This document shows positions 59,620 to 64,000 of a stretch of 64,000 nucleotides of DNA, one piece after another. Source of the stretch: Pelistega indica (GTDB lineage Bacteria; Pseudomonadota; Gammaproteobacteria; Burkholderiales; Burkholderiaceae_B); NCBI RefSeq assembly GCF_000506865.1, contig NZ_AYSV01000087.1, positions 25,322 to 89,321 of the forward strand, written 5' to 3'. The first letter of the stretch is position 1, and every line of letters begins with the position of its first letter. The notes under the pieces were generated by a model. It saw only the letters and a list, made by a program, of their open reading frames with translations. It was not told where the DNA came from and did no database searches. The position numbers and the translations under genes are program-made.

Positions 59620-62551
59620 CTATTGAAGTGCTTGTAAAATCACTTGCAATGGATGCAACAGAGTCTTGTTTTCTAAACGATCGACTTGACAACGACAAGA
59701 GAATCCCGTGGCGAGCAGCTTATCGCCATGTTCTCTAACCTTTTCTTGCCATGATTGTGTATAGATTAGCTCAGATGTCGCACGATGTTCTTTTTCGTGA
59801 CCATACGTCCCTGCCATACCACAACAACCTAGATTAGGTGCTTGCAAGTTTAATCCAAATAGTTTGAAGATATCTTGCCAGGTTTTGTTTGTGCTAGCAA
59901 CTTGTGTTCGCTCTGTACAGTGTGCGGCTAATTGATAGGTAACAGCCTCATTAGCAGTCGATGGAATGGCATGAGGATGGTCTTTTAGCCAAGTAATTAA
60001 CCATTCTTGCAATAATAAAACATTAACGCCCTGTTCTTGAACAGCAGGTATGGCATAACTCTTAGCATACTCTTGGCGATAGACAAGAGTCATGGCAGGG
60101 TCTAATCCAATTAATGGTAGCCCGGTACTAGCTGCTTTTTCTAAAAAGGCACGGTTACGTTGGCGAACTTTGTCAAATCGCTTTAGGAAACCATGTACAT
60201 GCAAAGGTTTACCATTTTCAAAATAAGGTAGTACACAAGGAGTAACGTTTAATTTATTTAAGAGCTTGAGTAAATCAATTAATACTTGGGAGTCAAAATA
60301 CCGTGTAAAGGCATCTTGTACAATAATTACGGCATTAGGCGTGATAGGAATATTTGAGCATTGTTTATTAATCAGGACAGCACCATATTTTGCCCAATCA
60401 ATATTGGCTTGCTCATGAAAACTTGGTGTATCAACTAGCCCTAGATGCTTGGTTTGCCATTGTGTAAATTTAGCTGATTTTAGGAGGCGATTATAAACCT
60501 TAGCAAATGGTAATAAACGCGGTAATGCTTTTTCTAAAGCAATTACTGCATAGTCACGGCGGCTACGTTTGTGTCGTGTGTGATAGCGCTCTAAAAAGCG
60601 TGATTTGGCATCAGGAATATCGACCTTAACAGGACACTGTCCTGCACAGGATTTACATGATAAACAACCATGTACAGCCTCATAAACCTCATTGTCAAAC
60701 GTAGCAGTTTGTTCACCTGTTTGCTCACGGCGTAACCATTCTTTTAATAAGGTAGCACGCCCTTTAGGTGAATGAATACGATCTCTTGTTGCCTTATAAG
60801 AGGGGCACATAGGATCATCTACGTCATAGTTAAAACAAGCCCCATTACCATTACAGTGCATCGCATTGCCAAACGATTGCCAGTCTTGAGGATTAATTTG
60901 CTTATCGAAATCCCCACGGAATTTTATTTCCGTTAAAGGCGTAAGCGTATATTCTGTCTTGTTGGCTGGCGTTGCAATCTTACCGGGATTTAATTGATTG
61001 TCAGGATCAAATAAGGATTTAACGGTCTGAACGAGAGGGTAGGCTTTACCAAAGAAAATAGGTGCATAGGCAGAGCGTAAGCCTTTACCATGTTCACCCC
61101 AAAGCACACCGCCATAGTGATGAGTTAATTCAGCCACCTTATCACTGACTTCTTGGATAATTTGTTTGGAAGTTGGCTCTTTCATATCAATAAGAGGGCG
61201 CACGTGTAACACACCTGCATCGACATGTCCAAACATACCATAATCTAGTCCCATGCCGTCTAATAACGCACGGAAATCAGCAATATAATCAGCAAGGTTT
61301 TCAGGAGGAACAGCGGTATCCTCAACAAAAGGTTGTGGACGTTTTTCACCTTGAACGTTACCTAGCAGACCGACGGCACGTTTTCTCATTGAGTAAACAT
61401 GATTGACAGCGGCTTTACCAACAGCTGTCGTAATACTTAAACGTTTGACACTAGTATCTTGCTGTAAATGAGCGATAAACGCTTCTTGTAATGCATTGAG
61501 CTCTTGTTCATCGTCACAAGCAATCTCGACAATATTAATACCCTCAGTTTTTTCTTGCAGTCTCAGGGAAATATTGGGCAACGTTTTGCCAAACAATATC
61601 ATTTTTAGCTAGTCCTAGTACTTTAGCATCGACAGTTTCAATAGACAGAGGATCTAATGTCATCAAGGCTTTTGCATCACGCAAAGCGGCTTGAAAATCG
61701 GTATAGCCTATATTGATCAGTACTTGATGCTTGGGAATAGGTAGTACATTAAGTGTTGCTTCGGCAATAAAGCCTAGCGTTCCTTCGCTACCACAGATAA
61801 CACTATTAATATTAAACGTATCTTCGGTGAGTAACTTAGGTAGGTCATAGCCAGTTAGAGAACGATTTAGCTCAGGGAAACTGTGGTGAATGAGTTCACT
61901 ATTGTTATTAGCAAGCTCAAATAATGCTTGATAAATCGCTTGTTGCTCCGGTGTTTTATGACTGATCTGTTCTTTCCACTGATCACGAGGTAAGGGTTCA
62001 GAGTCTAAAATATCTCCCCCTAACAGCACCGTTTTAAGGGCTAATACATGATGATGTGTTTTGCCATAACGACAGCTACCTTGACCACTAGCATCCGTAT
62101 TAATCATGCCACCAATTGTGGCGCGATTTGAGGTGGATAGTTCTGGGGCAAAGAATAAGCCATAGGGTTTTAAGGCGGCATTTAATTGATCTTTGACGAC
62201 ACCTGCTTGTACAGTTGCTGTTCTTTTCTCTGGATCAATATGCAAAATATGATTCATATGTCGAGAAATATCAACTACTACACCATCTGTTAACGATTGG
62301 CCATTGGTGCCTGTACCACCACCACGAGCAGTTAATACGAGAGATTTATAGTTTTCTGTTTTCGCAAGCTTAGCAATTAAACAGAGGTCTTGAGTATCTT
62401 TTGGAAAAAGAACAGCCTGAGGCATACGCTGATAAATCGAATTATCAGTAGATACAACAAGGCGAGCTGATTCTCGCGTCTCAATATCGCCCTGAAAGTG
62501 GCGTGATAGCTCAACAATAAAACTATTTACGAGTGGTGATAGTACTTGCAT
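59620..62551 (-). pseudogene. ydiJ: FAD-binding and Fe-S oxidoreductase (YdiJ-like), frameshifted
   Basis: Two overlapping frames form one ~976-residue protein. The N-terminal frame (from 62551) has the PCMH FAD domain with TARGGGTGTNGQSL, SNRATIGGMINTDASGQGS and GSEGTLGFIAE. It breaks after YFPETAR; the second frame resumes at EKTEGINIVEI when one T is removed from the T6 run at 61548-61553. The second part completes the FAD-oxidase C-terminal domain and has CLSCKSCAGQCPVKVDIP (4Fe-4S) and a CCG-type NLGCCGMAGTYGHE. Relatives act on D-2-hydroxyglutarate or D-lactate; the substrate here is unproven. Confidence 0.9.
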
Positions 62552-62629
62552 AGGAGATACTTCATCAAAACAATTGAAGGAGGAATATCTATATTGTAAC
62601 GGATTGCGTCACTATGATTAAACGATTAG

Positions 62630-64000
62630 CTAAGTTTTTTTTATACCTGGTCCAGATAGAATACTTTTACCCCCTACGGTTGGTGTTACCTGTATTTGAG
62701 TAGAAATCCGATTTTTCAATGCTTCAATGTGCGAAATAATGCCTATAATCTTATTTTCTTGGTGTAAAGCAGCTAAGGTATCCAGTGCAGTTTCCAAAGA
62801 ATCCTCATCTAAGGTACCAAAACCCTCATCTAAAAAGAGAGAGTCGACACGAATAGTACGGCTCGTCATATTAGAGAGTCCTAATGCTAAGGCTAAACTG
62901 ATAATAAAGCTCTCACCACCAGAAAGGTTTTTAACAGAACGAATTTCACCTGCTTGATAGTTATCTAATACATTGAGTTGTAAAGGCTTTTCTTTATCTC
63001 TGATGAGCAGGTAGCGATCATTCATTTTTTGTAATTGCTGATTAGCATATGAAATCATCACTTCAAAGGTCAGTCCTTGTGCAAAGCTACGGAATTTTTT
63101 ACCGTCAGCAGAGCCAATCAATTGATACAGTAAACGCCAGCGATTAACCTCCTGTGTTTTACGTTCAATGATGTGCTGTTGAGAGGCGATACGTGCTAGA
63201 TTTTGCTCGTGATTGAGTAGTCTTTGGGCTGTGTTGCCAAGCTCAATGAGTAAATTATTATGCTGAGTGTTAGACGTGTCTAATTGTGCCTTTAAGGTTT
63301 CATAATCGAGTTCAGTGAGTTGTTTATCTTTTTCTTGCTTTAAGCGCAGGGTAAGATTTTGCTGTAATGTGTTTTGGGAAATTTGACGCTCTTCTAATTC
63401 TTTTGCTTTCTCTTGCCATGATAAGAGTAATGAATCATCAACTTTAGCCTCTAGATAGGCTTGAGTATCTATAAATCCTTGTTGTGCTAAGTGCCGCTCA
63501 AATGACTCTGATGCTTGCTTTAGCTTGTCTTTGCGATTTAATAAGTCTTTAGTCAGCTTATTGATAATTTCCGTTGTTTTATCCAGTAGCGTTTCTGTTA
63601 TCCGTAGTGCTTTGCTATGTTGTTCAAGCGCTTGCGTTTTTTCTAATAATGCCTTGTTGAGTTTCTCTTCTTCCTCATCTGGATTTTTCTCACCAAATTG
63701 TTGCTGACGAAGGTCTAGTTGCTCTTGATAAGCGAGACGTTGCTTATCTATTTTTTGTGCCTGTACTGCTTGCGTTTCTTTTAATGAACTAATTCGTGCT
63801 GAAAAAGCGGCATTCTCTTTATCATAATTATCTAAAATTTGCTTTAAATTAAAATGCTCTTGTTGGGCTTTAGTCCATGTAGCAAGTTGCTGTTTCAATA
63901 GGTCTAATGGATTAGAGGATGTATCAGTAGTGACTTGATAGGTATGCCAAATATGCTTGAAATAGTCTTCATCGGTTATTTATTTCTGCATTAATGCTGA
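62630..64000 (-). CDS. sbcC: SbcC-type exonuclease subunit, C-terminal part (partial, possible frameshift)
   Basis: The window holds the last ~450 residues of an SMC-like ATPase. A long coiled-coil region (rich in Gln, Lys, Glu, Leu) leads into the C-terminal ATPase lobe with KNLSGGESFIISLALALGLS (signature), DSLFLDEGFGTLDEDSLETALDTL (Walker B) and IGIISHIEALKNRI. SbcC with SbcD processes hairpin DNA and double-strand ends. Upstream of 63978 the frame meets a stop, while the adjacent frame reads SINAEI into ITDEDYF, so one extra base near 63979-63982 is likely. The rest of the gene lies past the right edge. Confidence 0.92.

Overview
The window reads as one chromosomal segment of an AT-rich betaproteobacterium, most likely Burkholderiales/Alcaligenaceae (the Pelistega/Taylorella/Oligella side of the family). 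Evidence is the gene order: dacA-dat-ybeD-lipB, birA-coaX, hemB-engB-cytochrome c4-resB-ccsB, cyaY-lptM-lysA-mrcA-aroK-aroB-dgt, and uvrA-MFS-ssb are arrangements familiar from Bordetella relatives, here with far lower GC. The genus is an inference. I found no tRNA, rRNA, CRISPR array or prophage.

Layout. 1-6.6 kb: nutrient uptake (AEC carrier end, AgcS-type amino acid:cation symporter, DctPQM TRAP transporter, SstT Ser/Thr symporter). 6.8-12 kb: ubiA, free Met-sulfoxide reductase, a putative Na+/H+ antiporter, an FmdB zinc ribbon protein and aspS. 12-14.2 kb: two copies of an interspersed inverted-repeat element, then mesD-mesX, an unusual oxygen-linked methionine synthase pair. 14.7-18.8 kb: acetate/3-hydroxybutyrate metabolism (acsA, bdhA) and a patatin. 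18.8-29.1 kb: zinc peptidase, glycine-zipper lipoprotein, M50 protease, LPS core genes waaC-waaA, birA-coaX, dacA, dat, ybeD, lipB. 29.16-30.18 kb: a small accessory patch with an IS3 orfA remnant and a Tae4/Tai4 type VI amidase effector-immunity pair, where lipA would be expected. 30.4-36.4 kb: heme and cytochrome c block. 36.6-47.1 kb: cyaY, lptM, lysA, mrcA, aroK, aroB, dgt, uvrA. 47.2-51.2 kb: MFS transporter, two tandem ssb genes, pirin. 51.5-64 kb: redox and repair genes (Prx-Grx hybrid, Trx-MsrA-MsrB, SelO, YdiJ-like dehydrogenase, sbcC) plus thioesterases, a Bcr/CflA transporter and an EEP protein.

A strong overall signal is twelve genes interrupted by a single small indel (dctQ, antiporter, mesD, acsA, dat, ccsB, aroB, uvrA, pirin, bcr-like, ydiJ, sbcC). 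Most are one extra base, often in a short homopolymer, and in each case the other frame continues the same protein. Because core genes such as aroB, uvrA and ccsB are hit, consensus error is the simplest explanation, and I annotate these genes at full corrected extent.

I see no clearly undescribed multi-gene system. The best leads are the dispersed palindromic repeat family (four copies), the terminator-like hairpin that covers the sstT ribosome binding site, the orphan Tae4/Tai4 pair in the lipA position, the mesX-mesD pair, and the tandem ssb duplication.
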